NCBI GenBank assembly: GCA_015501055.1
Contig: JADNYV010000236.1
Coordinates: 1 to 54,939, forward strand
DNA length: 54,939 bases
From: Mucidula mucida
Lineage: Eukaryota > Basidiomycota > Agaricomycetes > Agaricales > Physalacriaceae
Reading direction: 5' to 3'
Part shown: positions 10,938 through 22,352 of the stretch, piece after piece
Layout: every line of letters begins with the position of its first letter
Position numbering within the stretch: the first letter of the stretch is position 1
Notes under the pieces: model-generated
Told to the model about the DNA's origin: nothing
The model's database searches: none
What the model saw: only the letters and a program-made list of their open reading frames with translations
Translations under genes and position numbers: made by a program

Positions 10938-11555
10938 TCATACAGCGGATGTCCTAGAGCCTGCAACACGGTCCACAACCTGTTTTACGAAATGTTAATT
11001 CGAGCAGAGAAGAATGGCGCAGACGTACATCTCTGACATAGGGTAGTGAAAGAGCAGTGCCGATAAACGGCAGCTGGCGCATAAAGGTGACAATGACGGG
11101 GAAGAAATCACTAGGCGGTCATGAGCGAGTGCACCAAAGTGTAAGTTGGTGATAACGCACCCGAATAGATTTAGAAAGCCAAAAGTCTCGACGACGACTC
11201 CGATGAACGGCCATTTCAGAAAAACGAGAATTATTCCACCAATGAAGCAGATCGTTCCGCGTATTTTCTGCTTGCGGGCGAAAAAGTAGAACGTTTTCTG
11301 AGGACCGATGATGAGCGTGAGCCCAGACACGAAAAGGATCTGAGATGGGATTGGCTAAGAACATGGAAGCAGTAGTCATATGCGCACGTTTCCCAAAGCG
11401 AGCAAAGCCCCGTCAAAGAACAACATAACGCCCAGCAGCATGAACAGCCCGCCAAATGTCGTTAGGGCCACGCCGATTTCTTGGTCGCAGTGTCAGAAAT
11501 GTCGAATGGCGAGCAGAAGTGTTTGCCACGCACTTTGTCCATCAGAAAGCCACAT
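10938..11555 (-). CDS. GOT1: Golgi transport protein GOT1
   Basis: Exons 11534-11555, 11388-11479, 11161-11339, 11029-11110 and 10938-10979 give 138 aa. The protein starts MWLSDGQ-KIGVALTTFGG and carries the diagnostic block GLTLIIGPQKTFYFF-ARKQKIRGT, four predicted membrane segments and the ending FLNLFGDFFPVI... typical of Got1/Sft2-like tetraspanning proteins. Length equals the family norm (about 138-140 aa). Got1 works in ER-to-Golgi and intra-Golgi vesicle fusion. The gene converges on the transporter with about 70 bp between stops. The first exon is only 22 nt, so a purely ORF-based view would miss the start. Confidence 0.95.
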
Positions 11556-11957
11556 GTTGCCTGCAAACGCGTTGAAATGAGGAAGTGGGGATGCAAGGAA
11601 AGATGAAGGTGACCGAAAGCGGAAGGTAGAGGTCGTGTCAGCTGTGTCTAATTTTGGATGGGATCGGGGTAAATCCGCGCTCCAGGCGCGTAAATTCCTT
11701 GAAGTACTTCCCAAAAGGCGTAGTGTGCCGCTATGAAGAGCACTAGCCTTAGTCCAATATACACACCGCCGCAAGGAACATCCTTCCTGTCCTTTCGACG
11801 CCCTCCCAAATGCGCTGCTCAAACTTGCTGGCACACAATGAAATCGCCATTTACTTAAGGTCTGTACGCAAACACAAGTGTGCCCAAAGCTCTGGGTTGT
11901 CCCTAAAGCTCAACTACTTTACTTATCTGCACCTACCTGCGAGCGTTCTGAACAGTC
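11556..11957. other. Divergent intergenic region
   Basis: Between GOT1 (minus) and the small plus-strand candidate at 11958. No coding sequence supported. The 113-codon minus frame overlapping GOT1 is a shadow. Confidence 0.4.
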
Positions 11958-12371
11958 ATGTCGCTTGTCAACACTCTTCACGCGTATTTACAAGCTTACA
12001 TCTTCACTGGAGATAGCAGCCTCCGACGAGCACCCAACAGTCCCGTACGTCTCCAAGTGTTGCAGCAGTGATCTGGAAGTGGTTTACCGCACCTCTTTTA
12101 GATTACTTGGACACTTTGACTCCCACCTTTAACGGCCTGTGCTCTCAAGAGAGTAGACGCCGCTCATACGTAGACACTGTCATCAAAGCGCGCATGTACG
12201 TCGTCGCCGGGAGCACTTGACGCGTTGGCAATTTGCTGACTTGAGGACACGTTAATCATCGTCCTCTCTCATGGAGGCATGGTACTGGAAACCATAGAGT
12301 GCCAGGTTGGTAGAGATGATGGCAAATTGTCTGCCCGGATTCTACCGGACAAGGAATGGGCGCACAAATGA
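11958..12371 (+). CDS. Small hypothetical protein, frame broken twice
   Basis: Coding-like blocks run in order on the plus strand: MSLVNTLHAYLQAYIFTGD from ATG 11958, then IWKWFTAPLLDYLDTLTP and VDTVIKARM in another frame, then after a likely intron (GTACGT at about 12195 to TTGAG at 12246) LIIVLSHGGMVLETIECQV and LSARILPDKEWAHK, stop at 12369-12371. Joining block 1 to 2 needs one base near 12065, and joining the intron acceptor to the last block needs one G (GAGGGAC expected, GAGGAC present). Both could be sequence errors like those in RACK1. The family was not recognised; no signal peptide or membrane segment is evident. Confidence 0.4.
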
Positions 12372-12527
12372 GTAGAGCCAACGCCTGCTATGGAAGCTGA
12401 AGCGGTCTTGAAAACGGAATGTCGGGAACACTCGGAGTGGGGAGCAAACGTATTCAATTAGAGTGCACGACTCGTGAAAATAATGATAATAAACAATCAA
12501 GCCTCGGCAGTGAGCACTAGAGAAGAA

Positions 12528-13275
12528 TTAGCGACGCGAAGGCAATTTTATTGAATTGAACACACCAGGGTACTTTCCGGGCGTGCGCTCCTGGCTATCC
12601 GAGTACGTTGCTGAGAGTTTGGAACCCTCAAGGACGATACCCTCCTCTGATTGAACCGCCGCCAGAGCCTTGTCGGCAGCTTCCTGAGTTTCAAAGATAA
12701 GGAAAGCGAAGGGGCGAGGGTATCCAGCAAAAGTAGCTAAGGGTCTCGTAAGCTGGGAAGGAAACGCGAAAGTAGTGTGCAAGCAACGTACGATGTCTAA
12801 CGGAGACCTTGCCGAACTGGGAAAACACCTTGGCGATGTCGGTTGCCGACACGCCAAACTCTGCAGCGATGTTATGCAAGATGAGGCGCGGGCTTTTCTG
12901 GTCGTCTACTTGGCGAAACTTTGACCGGGAGTTATTGATCTGCTCTCTGGCAGGCCCGGCAAAGTTTTGGGCGGCGAGGATTGCTGGAGGGATCTCGAGT
13001 GTCTTCTTGGCCATGAGCTTCTCGGCGGCCTCCTGGTCCTTGAAGGTGACGATACCATGTCGACCAGTGGGCATTTTCAGCCAAAGGCGCTCGACGTCAC
13101 CAAATGTAGCCAGGCCCTCTTTGAGAGCTGGGTACGTGATTTTGGAGGTGTTTTGCTGGATGATTTCTAGGTAGACAGCATTGGTCGGGCCGGACACTGA
13201 TGCTACACCGCGCGCGCATAGCTGAATGGCAGAGAGGGTGGTGCGGGGCAGACGACGGGCGAAGAGGGAGAACAT
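12528..13275 (-). CDS. Mitochondrial RNA-binding (RRM) protein
   Basis: Exons 12792-13275 and 12528-12736 give 230 aa. The N-terminus MFSLFARRLPRTTLSAIQL is Arg-rich and amphipathic, as expected for a mitochondrial presequence. Two RRM-like folds follow. The first runs from about residue 34 (AVYLEIIQQN ... FGDVERLWLKMPTGRHGIVTFKDQEAAEKL), the second from about 128 (PRLILHNIAAEFGVSATDIAKVFSQFGKV ... RPFAFLIFETQEAADKAL), with RNP1-like GIVTF and FAFLIF strands. Such proteins usually act in mitochondrial RNA processing or translation. The promoter side faces BUB2 at 13632. Confidence 0.8.
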
Positions 13276-13631
13276 GTTGGTCGTCGTAAGGAAGAGACTT
13301 TTTTCCTGGTAAAGAGAAAAACGTGATCGAGGTCATTCAGGCTTTGCTACCCTGATTGTTCCCACGCTTGGGCCACGACGCGCTTCCTAGGAAATGGTGT
13401 TCTACACGCTACGTAAACCATAGTCGTCATACCATTTCAGTCCGGAGAGTCGAGACGCGCTTCCATATCTCACCGGGATGAAAATATTCACTTTCAAATA
13501 CTTTATGGTCCCACAAGATTACACATCATGAAATTAGGGTTAGGGGCATAATCAAACACGCCTTTTCCTGCCTCCGTCCATCACGATTCACATGAATCAA
13601 AGGCTATAGCAGCCTTCCCCCCCACCAAACC
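13276..13631. promoter_or_regulatory. Shared divergent promoter region
   Basis: 356 bp separate the start codons of the RRM protein (minus) and BUB2 (plus). No coding sequence; a bidirectional promoter is inferred from layout only. Confidence 0.45.
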
Positions 13632-14843
13632 ATGGCGCCCAGCGTACCCGTCCACGTCCAATTCGCAAAAATCCTCAGTCAGCCCAAGTTTTCCTCCAAA
13701 TCCCGTGCTTCCGGCGAATACGACGATGGAACCAAAAAACTACGCCGTATGATCCTCACAGAGGGTATTCCTTCGGACCAAGTGCGTCCTTCCCAATAGC
13801 CATCAGCTAAGACTAAATGAAATACAGGATCCTACACTGCGCCCACGAATATGGAAAATACTGCTCCGCATAAACGACCTCAAGGCGGACACCTATCTCG
13901 ATTATGTTGCCCGCGGGCCCTGCGACGTCCGCGAAAAAATCAGAAATGATACTTTCCGGTATGTAAGCCGACTTTCAAATTAGGCGTGCTCTAATAATGA
14001 CATTTCAGAACACTTGCAACTGACCGCGGCTTCAAAGAGCGAGTTCGGGAGGATATGCTCGTCCGTTTACTCGATGCTTTTGTATGGCGGAATCACGGTC
14101 AGCACATCGCCAGTATTTTCCTTGCAAACCGCTCATGTTCGATTAGACCGACAAGAAAAGCAACAACTCGGGTTCACTTATGTACAAGGAATGAACGTGC
14201 TGGCAGCGCCATTCCTGTACACGATGCCCTCGGAGCTCGAGGCATTCTACTGCTTCTCCAAATTCATAGAGGAATCCTGTCCTCTATACGTCCAACCAAC
14301 TCTAGACGGTGTACACAGAGGTCTAAAAGTCGGTCGTCTCCCTTCTTCCCCCAAATCACCCTAATGTTCGCAGTTACTAGACAAGTGTCTGAAAATTGTA
14401 GACCCCGAACTCTTCGACTTTTTACGCAAAAAAAAGTTATCAGCTGAAATATATGCATTCCCATGTCAGCACCTTTTCTCGGCGGTCTCTGGTCTCATAC
14501 TGAACGCATCTCAAGCTGTCTTGACTCTCTGTGCCTGTACACCCCCCTTGAACCAAGTACTCCGACTATGGGACTTTCTTCTCGCGTTCGGCGTCCATCT
14601 AAATGTCCTATGTGTAATCGCACAATTACTCCTCATGCGGGAAGAAGTCATGAAGGAGGCAAGGTAACAATCACTTGATATTCTCCGGAGTGTACACTCA
14701 CCGTCTTTTCCAGTCCAATGAAACGACTACGAGTATTCCCCGAGCTCGACGCAGTTCAGGTCATCGGAGTTACGGTCACTTTAGTACGCGACTTGCCTGC
14801 CGATTTGTATGATGAGCTCGTAAGGCATCCGTTCGAGCCTTGA
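13632..14843 (+). CDS. BUB2: Spindle checkpoint TBC-domain GAP Bub2/Cdc16
   Basis: Seven exons (13632-13781, 13828-13958, 14009-14097, 14147-14328, 14374-14464, 14516-14663, 14714-14843) give 306 aa, the usual size for Bub2/Cdc16. The TBC fold is clear: RPRIWKILL (motif A), IRNDTFRTL holding the Arg finger, FTYVQGMNVLAAPFL holding the Gln finger, FYCFSKFI, LRLWDFLLAFGVHL (the WDxxFxxG block) and a C-terminal helix. Both catalytic fingers are kept, so it should be an active GAP. With Bfa1/Byr4 it restrains the Tem1/Spg1 GTPase and so mitotic exit or septation. Confidence 0.93.
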
Positions 14844-15119
14844 GACTGGTTCTCTATGTATCATCCTGTTTGCATCTGTACCCATACCTGGACATTACTG
14901 CAATATACCCTGTAATAGTAGGAAATTCTGATGGCATTATTGTGTTGAATGTTCCGCTGGTCATCGTTGCCATTCAAGTCAAGTCGGGCATCAATAGAAC
15001 TTAGGATAACATTCCCATTGTACCATACTATTACTACTATAATATAATGTAGACATACTCATAAAGAAAGCAAAGCAAAAACAGGATGGTAATACAATGC
15101 ACACGTCGTTGAATGAAGA

Positions 15120-15820
15120 CTACTGTAATCGATGATTCATACTTGGATAACTTCGTGTTGACTGAGAATTTCTCGAATCAGATGGATGTCCAGGCTCCTC
15201 GTCGGAACTGCCGTCATCATAAGTGGGTGACATGCCGTCGAGACTTGACAATGGGAATCAGAACCTATATAAAGAGTTGTCACTAATACACACACCTCGG
15301 TGACGTGTCATGCCCACTACACAGAATATCTCTCGGAAATCTGGGTGCAGTGTGTGTGGCGCGGATATCGGAGCACGCCGACGATACCGGCGACGGCATA
15401 AACTGCCTTCCGTCTTGCGGTGGGTGTAACATCGGCATCGGCGGCGGGAACGTGTTTGCCTCTGCGAACACGAGATGCTGGAAGCGTGACAAAGTCTGGG
15501 TGACGGCAGACAGGTCGTGCATGAGCTGCGAAGAAGTTTCAACCTGCCAATGCGAAAGCGAAAGCGACGATTAACTTGAATCTTGGAAGGGAGTTAAGAG
15601 CCAAGAAACGCACCACGGCTGGGTTGTGCACGGTTGTCGCGGGCAGCTTTATGCGCAGAGTGCGCACTTCTTTTCGGAGAGAGTCGTTCTCGTTCTCGAG
15701 CGCGCGACATTTCTCTTCGAGGTCAGACACGTACTGGGCGCGCCGCGCGCGATAGTCGCGTTGTTGAGTGAGTGCTCGGGTCGTAGGAATGGTCAGGTCC
15801 TTCTTGCGTCCGCGAGTCAT
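15120..15820 (-). CDS. bZIP transcription factor (atypical basic region)
   Basis: Exons 15614-15820, 15296-15543 and 15120-15243 give 192 aa. Residues 14-60 are the bZIP: basic stretch RALTQQRDYRARRAQYVSDLE followed by a zipper with Leu/Val at heptad spacing (L-EEKCRAL-ENENDSL-RKEVRTL-RIKL). The conserved Asn of the N-x7-R DNA-contact motif is replaced (TQQRDYRARR), as in one group of fungal bZIPs. The rest is low-complexity (Pro-rich FPPPMPMLHPP, then an acidic DDGSSDEEPG segment). The donor at the exon 1 end is GTGCGT and intron 1 is 70 nt. Target genes cannot be inferred. Confidence 0.82.
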
Positions 15821-16063
15821 AGTGGTGGAGGTTGAGAGTCAGTAGTGCGTTGAGAGGGGCACGGTTGGAGTGGACGAGGCATCTTATAAGTAAAATGCCC
15901 AGAGGGCCTCCTGGTTCCCAAGGTTCTAATTCAAAATTGATCATCAGATTCGATTCGTTCACCATTTTGACATCGCCATCCACAAGGGACGGAACGTAAC
16001 CGAAAGCGCCAGTGTCTTGTAGGAGAGAACATCCGGCGAGATCGATGAACCCGGTGCCACAAG

Positions 16064-16374
16064 TTATAACCACAGGAGACATAACTTCAGGGTATTCGCA
16101 AGTACGCCATCGCCGAAGAATCGACATATTTCGAGACTGCAGAGAAAGGAGACCATCCAGAACGTACGGGGACCAAACAGCCGTCCGAGGTATTCCTACA
16201 CCCAGAAAGACGGTCAACGTCCAAGAAAGAATGCTGGCGAGGCTGGGTTGTGTACGGGAGAGGTACACGGGCTTAAGCGGGCGGTCAACATACATATTCA
16301 AAATCGTAATCATCATCGAATTCCAATTTGATCTCGGTTTCGCCCTCGGTCACGCTTTCGGTCACTGGTTGCAT
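16064..16374 (-). CDS. Candidate small protein, unknown
   Basis: Exons 16294-16374 and 16064-16195 with a 98-nt GT-AG intron give 70 aa: an acidic start (MQPVTESVTEGETEIKLEF, DDDYDFEY) then EYLGRLFGPRTFWMV and a Cys/Leu-rich hydrophobic end. An overlapping 197-codon minus-strand frame (15723-16316) runs into the bZIP gene and is a competing reading. Neither matches a family I know. It lies directly upstream of the bZIP gene and could instead be that gene's 5' UTR. Confidence 0.28.
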
Positions 16375-16616
16375 TCGAGAGCTCGAGGGTGTGGGTGTGC
16401 GGGAAATGCAGTGGCAGGAGTTCTAACTTCTGCGGCGGAAAGGTGGGCACTTGCAGTCTAGCCTTAAGATGAATGGCTATTACGTCTCTCGGTCAATTGA
16501 TCAGATTCAGTGACCGGATTAACATGAGTGAATGAACTGTCGAACATTGGATTTAGTGCTCAACAAGACGGTGAATCCTCCACCTACCTGCAGTGTACAC
16601 GGGCTCCTATCGTGGG

Positions 16617-18230
16617 TTATACTCCCCAGACTCGCTGCAGCAACAGTTCGAGAAGAACTGTCGGACCAGGCGTCGTCGTCACGCAATTAACTCTCGCACC
16701 AATCATCTTACCAACATCCGCGTTGCTTTCCACTTCAACCTCAGCGGGCATAGCGGTCGACTCCCAAGGACCGTGCCTAGTCTTGGTTTCATCTAGCGCA
16801 GCTTGAACCTCTGCACGGTTGGCCCCCGGGGCGTACGCAGACTCGTCCTCCCGTCGGTCAATGACCAACATCCCACGAGTGAGTTCACCGTACCTACAAT
16901 GAAAAAGAAATGGGAAAACGGCAGATAGAATATATCTTACTGACCTCTCTATCTCGAAAACGCGTCTGCTCGCAGCCCACCCAGGTGCGAGTGACGGCGA
17001 AAGCCACGGCGGATTCGCAATCGCGCACCACACGGCGACGATGTCGTGCAGCTCCATCGCGTCCTTGCCGAACTGAAGCATAACCTCACGCGTTTGTTCC
17101 AAAAATGACGACGTGAAATGTGTAATGGGCTTCTTTCCCACACCCGCCGACAGCTGTTGGAATGCTGGGTCGACGCGCTTTGTGTACACGGGGAAAGGCA
17201 GCTCGTGCGGGGTCGTTATGTCAAGGGGCAAGAGGAGAAAGCGCTCGAGAGGGAGTCCGAGCTGCGAGGACATAGGGATCAGCAGTTCTTTGACAGCGAA
17301 TGGGTCAGCAAAGAAGTTAACTACGTTCATGTTAGTTAGCATTGTAATATAAGAGGCGGCGCATACATACACTCCGCGACGGGACTGGTGTTTCCAGGGA
17401 CGTCTAACGCTCCGCCCATGCACACGACACGGCCGATACGGTTCCTTACAAGGTCCCCATCGTGCCGAAGAAGGAGTGCAAGGTTGGTCAAAGGACCCAG
17501 AGCAATATATGTTATACTGCGCTCTGGGAATTCGATGATGAGGTCTAGAGAAGTCTCCAAGGCAGACTTGGTTGAAGGGCGAAGATAAGGGTGATCTTCC
17601 GTAACATTGGTAGTGCGTATTTCCGGGTGGCGTTCAGAAATCCCACCGAGGCCGTCTCTGGACAATTACGTTGAGTTTGGTTTTATTCTTCGTGAAGGAT
17701 GTCTCACCTCCCATGAAAGTATTGGGCGCTATGCAAGTCTCCCTCTAATGGGCGTTCACTCCCGGCGACGAGTATCGGTCTTGACGAGGACGAAAAGTTT
17801 GTAAATCGTTGCTTGTCCTCGGGGTGATCATTGCAGTGTGTCTCGAGGGCAGCGTACAGTTTAAGAATGTTATCGCTGTATATGACCGTTAGTAGCGCCA
17901 GACGCATTTACAGGAGCTGAAACTCACTACGAGGATTGAATATCGGTGTTGCCTGCGACGTATGAGATGCGCCAGTTACGCAACCGGAGTTCTCACCAAA
18001 TGAAACATTGATGGAGAGGATCTCGAGCTCGGGAGAGGCTAGAGCGAAGAGACTATAGACGCAAGCGGTTAGACGGGGAGGAAGTGGACGTTGAGTCAAT
18101 CTGGACTTGCATTGCGATGATATCGTCCACACCCGGGTCAGTATCAACTGCGAAAATGAACTAGATGAAGATACGAAAGCAGGAAAAGAAAGGACTTACT
18201 GATAACAGGTATCCTTCGCTCGACTGACAT
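16617..18230 (-). CDS. Inosine-uridine preferring nucleoside hydrolase (IUNH)
   Basis: Eight exons (18200-18230, 18111-18147, 17997-18052, 17931-17952, 17708-17875, 17371-17657, 16945-17320, 16617-16893) give 417 aa. The Ca2+/ribose-binding motif DTDPGVDD sits near residue 13; SITYIALGPLTNLALLL and FNFFADPFAV are family blocks; LDITTPHELPF and ELHDIVAVW provide the expected His and the H-D pair near the C-terminus. The enzyme splits ribonucleosides into base and ribose for purine/pyrimidine salvage. Intron 2 (18053-18110) has a GC donor (AAT|GCAAGT). Exon 4 is only 22 nt. The first 31-nt exon was chosen because its ATG gives the conserved start and a perfect GTAAGT. Confidence 0.92.
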
Positions 18231-18888
18231 GGTCGTTGAGAAGAGAGCAAATTCTGACGCATTCGATCGCTGTATCTGGATAGTTAAGATTATCAGATAA
18301 GGCGAATAATCAAGTTCACCTGGTCCCTGGACCTTTGCTGTCCCACGGAACGTCAACGCAGTACTAGCGGTATCGAGCGCGTTGATCTTGGAGCTAATTG
18401 ACGCTGGCGAGGGTAGACATTCAAAGAACAGAACCACGGAGTACGACTGCCATGATCCATGGGGCCGTCAGCTAAGTAGTAGGCACACGACGGGAGGGAA
18501 AGAAACGGAGGACACGAACGACTCTATATATATATACTGCAAAACGCAATCTATCCAAATGCGGACGCATAGGCGCAGGAAGTCCTAACGCGGAAAGGAA
18601 GAAGCATAGAAGGTCGGGGCAGTGAGCTCATAGTCGCGCAGACGACGCCGATTTGTCGAATGTTACCGAGCTAACGTTTGGCGGGCACGAACGATGGAGT
18701 CTACCATTACTATAGAAGAATACACACTTTTTACTAAAGGGCCCTTTGAAGAAACACGATGTAATGCTTGCCAAATGGATCCTATCCCATATGTGCTCGA
18801 GTTTCTTGATGCCAGTAAAATGCTCTCATACCCAGCTACTCTTTCTTTGCGTCAAACTGCTCATCTCCGATCAGCAGCCTCAGCCCGC
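18231..18888. other. Intergenic
   Basis: IUNH promoter region and 3' flank of the F-box-like gene. Only short unsupported frames. Confidence 0.4.
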
Positions 18889-20412
18889 TCATATTATTCT
18901 TCCCTTTCGCTTCCTCCTTGCCGCCTCTGAAGTATTTCGCGACAGTTGCCGGAATACATTGTCCATCAACACCGTCCGCAAATGTCCCAGTCCCGGCTCA
19001 TTCAAGAAAGGCTCAGGCGAAACGTTGATAGTGAGAGCGTCGAACTGCAAGTTGTCATCAGACAAGGTTGCATCCAGTATCCCCCAGACGATTCGTGCTC
19101 CCCAGCCCGTGGCCATGGCTTCCAGCGGAACATCTATAGTCAGATGCAACACGAGCTCTCGAAATCTCGAATTGGGCGGGACGGCGGCTAAGCTGTCAAT
19201 ATACCACACAAAGCGATCTTCGTCGAGTCTGAGTAAGTGAAGTCGTTACGAAACCTTAGCTCCATCTCGGCGCATTTGACCCGGCGAGGTAAAGCGGTGT
19301 ATCAGCCGCGCCTTCGACTAGTGAAGAAATATATCAGAAGATGAAGGAAACCATAATAATGAAGAAGACGCATACAATCTGTGAAACCATCCAACCAAAA
19401 AGCTCAGTCCATATCGGGAACAAGGTTGTTGATACGGATCACAGTTGTCTCAGTCATCGCTGATCCCCCAGCATATATCTGTAGAATGCTCACATCCTCC
19501 AACGGCGACCACTTGGTACTAGCGAGGAAATCCATCAACATGAGCATGACACATCCATTGCGACTCGGATAATGTCAGCTCGAGCTCTGACACACTCAAG
19601 AACGATGCATTGCGAGGTTTGTCCAAATCCCACGTCGTCCAGGTTGCATCCCGGTCCCAATCGTGAATAAAGCTCTGGAGCGATGCCTGGTCCCAAGGAT
19701 AAGCCGCGTCAGGAAGAAGAGAGAGGTCAGAAACACAAAACTCCTCCAGCCCCGATTCCTCCCAGTACAAGAGGAACGCGTTGAATGCAGAGACGGAGAA
19801 GATGCAGTCGTTGAGGGTGAGGTGCGTCACAGAGGAGTCTCTAAAGACGTGCAAATCGCCATGAAAATCGATCGACGTGTTTCGCCAGTGGTGAAAATGA
19901 ATGCCATCGAGTTCAAGACTGGTCAATTTGCGCATGTTGGGAATATAAGACAAGAAGGAGACGAGTAAGGACGAGCGCAGGAGCGGTAAAAGGACTTTTC
20001 TGAAGCACATGTTTTCGAACGCCTGTCCAAAGCGATAAGTGAAGTGTCGTGATGAATGAGGAGGCATTGGAATCGTTGCGTAGGGTTTGGCAAAGATTGC
20101 GGAGCGACGCGTCGATTTGGTGATCATTGGCGCGAATAGAAATCTTTGCGAATACGACTTGCGAATGAGAGCTATCGTGTCCGGCCAGACCAGGCAAATT
20201 GCGCATAGGTCGCGAATGAGTGCCGCTTTTGCTTCATCGGAAGCTGAGCAGGCGCATGGAGATAATTCCCGGATGATGAGAGTTTTGAGTTCAAGAGGAA
20301 TGCTAGTCTGTTTCTCATGCAATCAATGATTGTATTGTATGAAAATGCGATGACGGACACGTACCATAGTATCTGACGCTAGACTCGGTCTTGATGAAGG
20401 CGAGCTGGTCAT
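18889..20412 (-). CDS. F-box-like protein, reading frame disturbed
   Basis: Exon 1 (20365-20412, MTSSPSSRPSLASDTM) joins by a 57-nt intron to an F-box-like start TSIPLELKTLIIRELSP and a long exon down to about 19530 with the leucine-rich strand pattern of basidiomycete F-box proteins (LTSLELDGIHFHHW, VTHLTLNDCIF, LEEFCVSDLSLL). The 3' half is coding in shifting frames: SPLEDVSILQIYAGGSAM, then LVPDM / LSFLVGWFHR, RRVKCAEMELRFRND, and RFVWYIDSLAAVP to the stop at 18889. At about 19410 one missing base (GGGAC expected, GGAC present) restores continuity; two further shifts near 19560 and 19230 remain unexplained. Either sequence errors or a decaying gene. Would act as substrate adaptor of an SCF ubiquitin ligase. 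Confidence 0.6.
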
Positions 20413-20725
20413 GTAAAGAGGAAGATCCTCAAGTTGGTATGGAGTACGATGCGAGTCAAAGATGTGGTACGAAGGTAAGAGGCGAATAATTATAGGGGGT
20501 TGAAGCCGTTGAACGACTCGGCATCCCTAATGCCGTCCGATCGTACGCTGGCTCAAATCACCACACTACGGTACCAGATGCGCCCCCTACGTTTCGTCAG
20601 AAGCTGACAAACAATAACGAAGGAACGAGTGTACTACTCGATCCGCACATAAGGAGCTGGTGTTTACACATAGTGCAACGCAAGGTTTTGTATTTTCTGC
20701 ACTACAACAACGAAAAGATACACCT
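20413..20725. other. Intergenic, 313 bp
   Basis: Promoter of the F-box-like gene and 3' side of RACK1. A 188-codon minus frame starting here is a shadow of RACK1. Confidence 0.4.
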
Positions 20726-21964
20726 TTATGAGGTGACCGTCCAGACGCGCAGCTGGTTGTCGGTGAAACCCGCAAACAGAGTCTGACCATCCGCAGACCA
20801 GGCGATGGACACGCACTCGGGTTGCCGGTCATCCTGAGCGTCAGTGTACGCGGGCTTGAGCTCGTCAACAATGGACCTGGGAACGATCTAGTTAGCAAGA
20901 ACAGCCGAACAAGGTTGGGAGTACATACTTGCTCTCGAGGTCGAATATTTTGACGCAGCTGGCAGTGGCAGCGCACAGCCAGTATCGGTTGGGGGAGAAG
21001 ACGAGGGCGTTGACAATGTCGCCGGCCTCGAGGGAGTAGAGGTGCTTGCCCTCGTTCAGGTCCAGAGCATGGTGATACCATCCTTTCCGCCCGAGGCAGC
21101 GAGGGAGCCATCGGGCGAGACGGAGACGGTGTTGATGTAGCCAGTGTGTCCATAGTGGTTGGTCTTCAGCTTGAACTTGGAGAGTTCCCAGACCTGGAAG
21201 AGGTTGTCAGCAAAGTGTACGGAAAACACGAAACAGGCTCAGAGATCTTGGTGGAAAAATAGTCTCATAGGACGAATGTCCTCTGAAGTAGCAAATATAA
21301 AGATATAACATCATAGCCGAGGGGGTGGACGGAATGGGGTATACCTTGACAACACGGTCCATCCACACGAGACAATGACGGGGTTAGAGACATTGGGCGA
21401 GAAGCGTACACACGATACCCTGAACAGGATCAGATGAGGCAGCTACGCACAAGGCTGCAACTCACCACTCGCTGTGTCCCTCGTCTTTGATATCATATTT
21501 ACATTCTCCAAGAGTATTCCAAAGTTTGATAGACTTATCGCGCGAACCAGAGACGATCTGCCTGTTGTCGGCGCTGAAGCTGACGGACAAAACATCGGAG
21601 GTGTGGCCAACAAAACGGCGGGTCGTGGCGCCGGTGTTGAGGTCCCAAAGGCGCAGTGTGTGATCCCACGATGAGGAAAGTGCAAACTGGCCATCGGAAG
21701 AGATGACAACGTCAGAAACAAAGTGGTTATGGCCGTGCAGGATTCGTTTTGGGTAGCCGTAGGAGCCCTCATCGCGCGTGAGCTGCCATACGATGATGGT
21801 CTTGTCTGTAATCCGCTTTACTTAGCGTGCAATAAAGATTAAAAGTCGCGATTATACCTGGAAGCAGTGAGGATCATGTCGGGGTTCTCCTGCGAGGTCG
21901 CGACGGCGGTCACCCATCCCTTGTGCCCCTCCAAAGATCCAAGAAACCGCAGCTGATCAGTCAT
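20726..21964 (-). CDS. CPC2: RACK1/Cpc2 WD40 ribosomal scaffold, two apparent one-base deletions
   Basis: Exons 21858-21964, 21466-21805, 21345-21419, 20939-21193 and 20726-20876. The seven-blade Gbeta-like sequence is unmistakable: [132 protein letters not shown] and the C-terminal [14 protein letters not shown]1 sits on the 40S subunit and links translation to kinase signalling. As given, the frame is broken at two W-D codon pairs (about 21360 and 21062), where TGGGAC(C) is read as TGGAC(C); adding two bases makes the summed exon length (928) divisible by three, about 309 aa. In a near-essential, highly conserved gene this points to sequence error. Confidence 0.93.
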
Positions 21965-22352
21965 TTTTCGTCTGGTCGTGGTCGGTGATGGATAGCGTAC
22001 TCGATCTGGAAGGTCGTCACGAGTCACTAGCCACTGTGACTACTGTATAGTTCCCGGCAATCTCCTTCACCGCCCATCTCGATATTGGTCGTACCAACCA
22101 TTGCATCTGACATGTATTTCATCGGAGGCATATACACTTGTAGCAGAGAACCAGCATGATACCCAAGTATTCAGTACTTTCTCACCTCAGCTGTATTCAA
22201 TCGAACGCGCCACACAGCAATCTTACTTACTTCTTCAATCAGTCGCGACATATCATTTTACTTTTAATTTCATTCGATAGCTTGTAGACCCGCAAACATT
22301 GTTGCGAGGCTGGTCGGACGAACGGACCGGCACATGGACTCGATCGACCAAT
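21965..22352. promoter_or_regulatory. Divergent promoter of RACK1 and the adaptin gene
   Basis: 388 bp between start codons on opposite strands; no coding sequence recognised. Confidence 0.4.

Noticed and set aside
13537..13556. TTAGGGTTAGGG-like stretch
   Set aside because: Only about one and a half telomere-like units inside a promoter; not a telomere or interstitial array.
15723..16316. 197-codon minus-strand frame upstream of the bZIP gene
   Set aside because: It runs into the bZIP exon in another frame and includes the likely intron of the 16064-16374 candidate; no recognisable domain.
20587..21153. 188-codon minus-strand frame
   Set aside because: It overlaps RACK1 exons 4-5 in another frame; a shadow.
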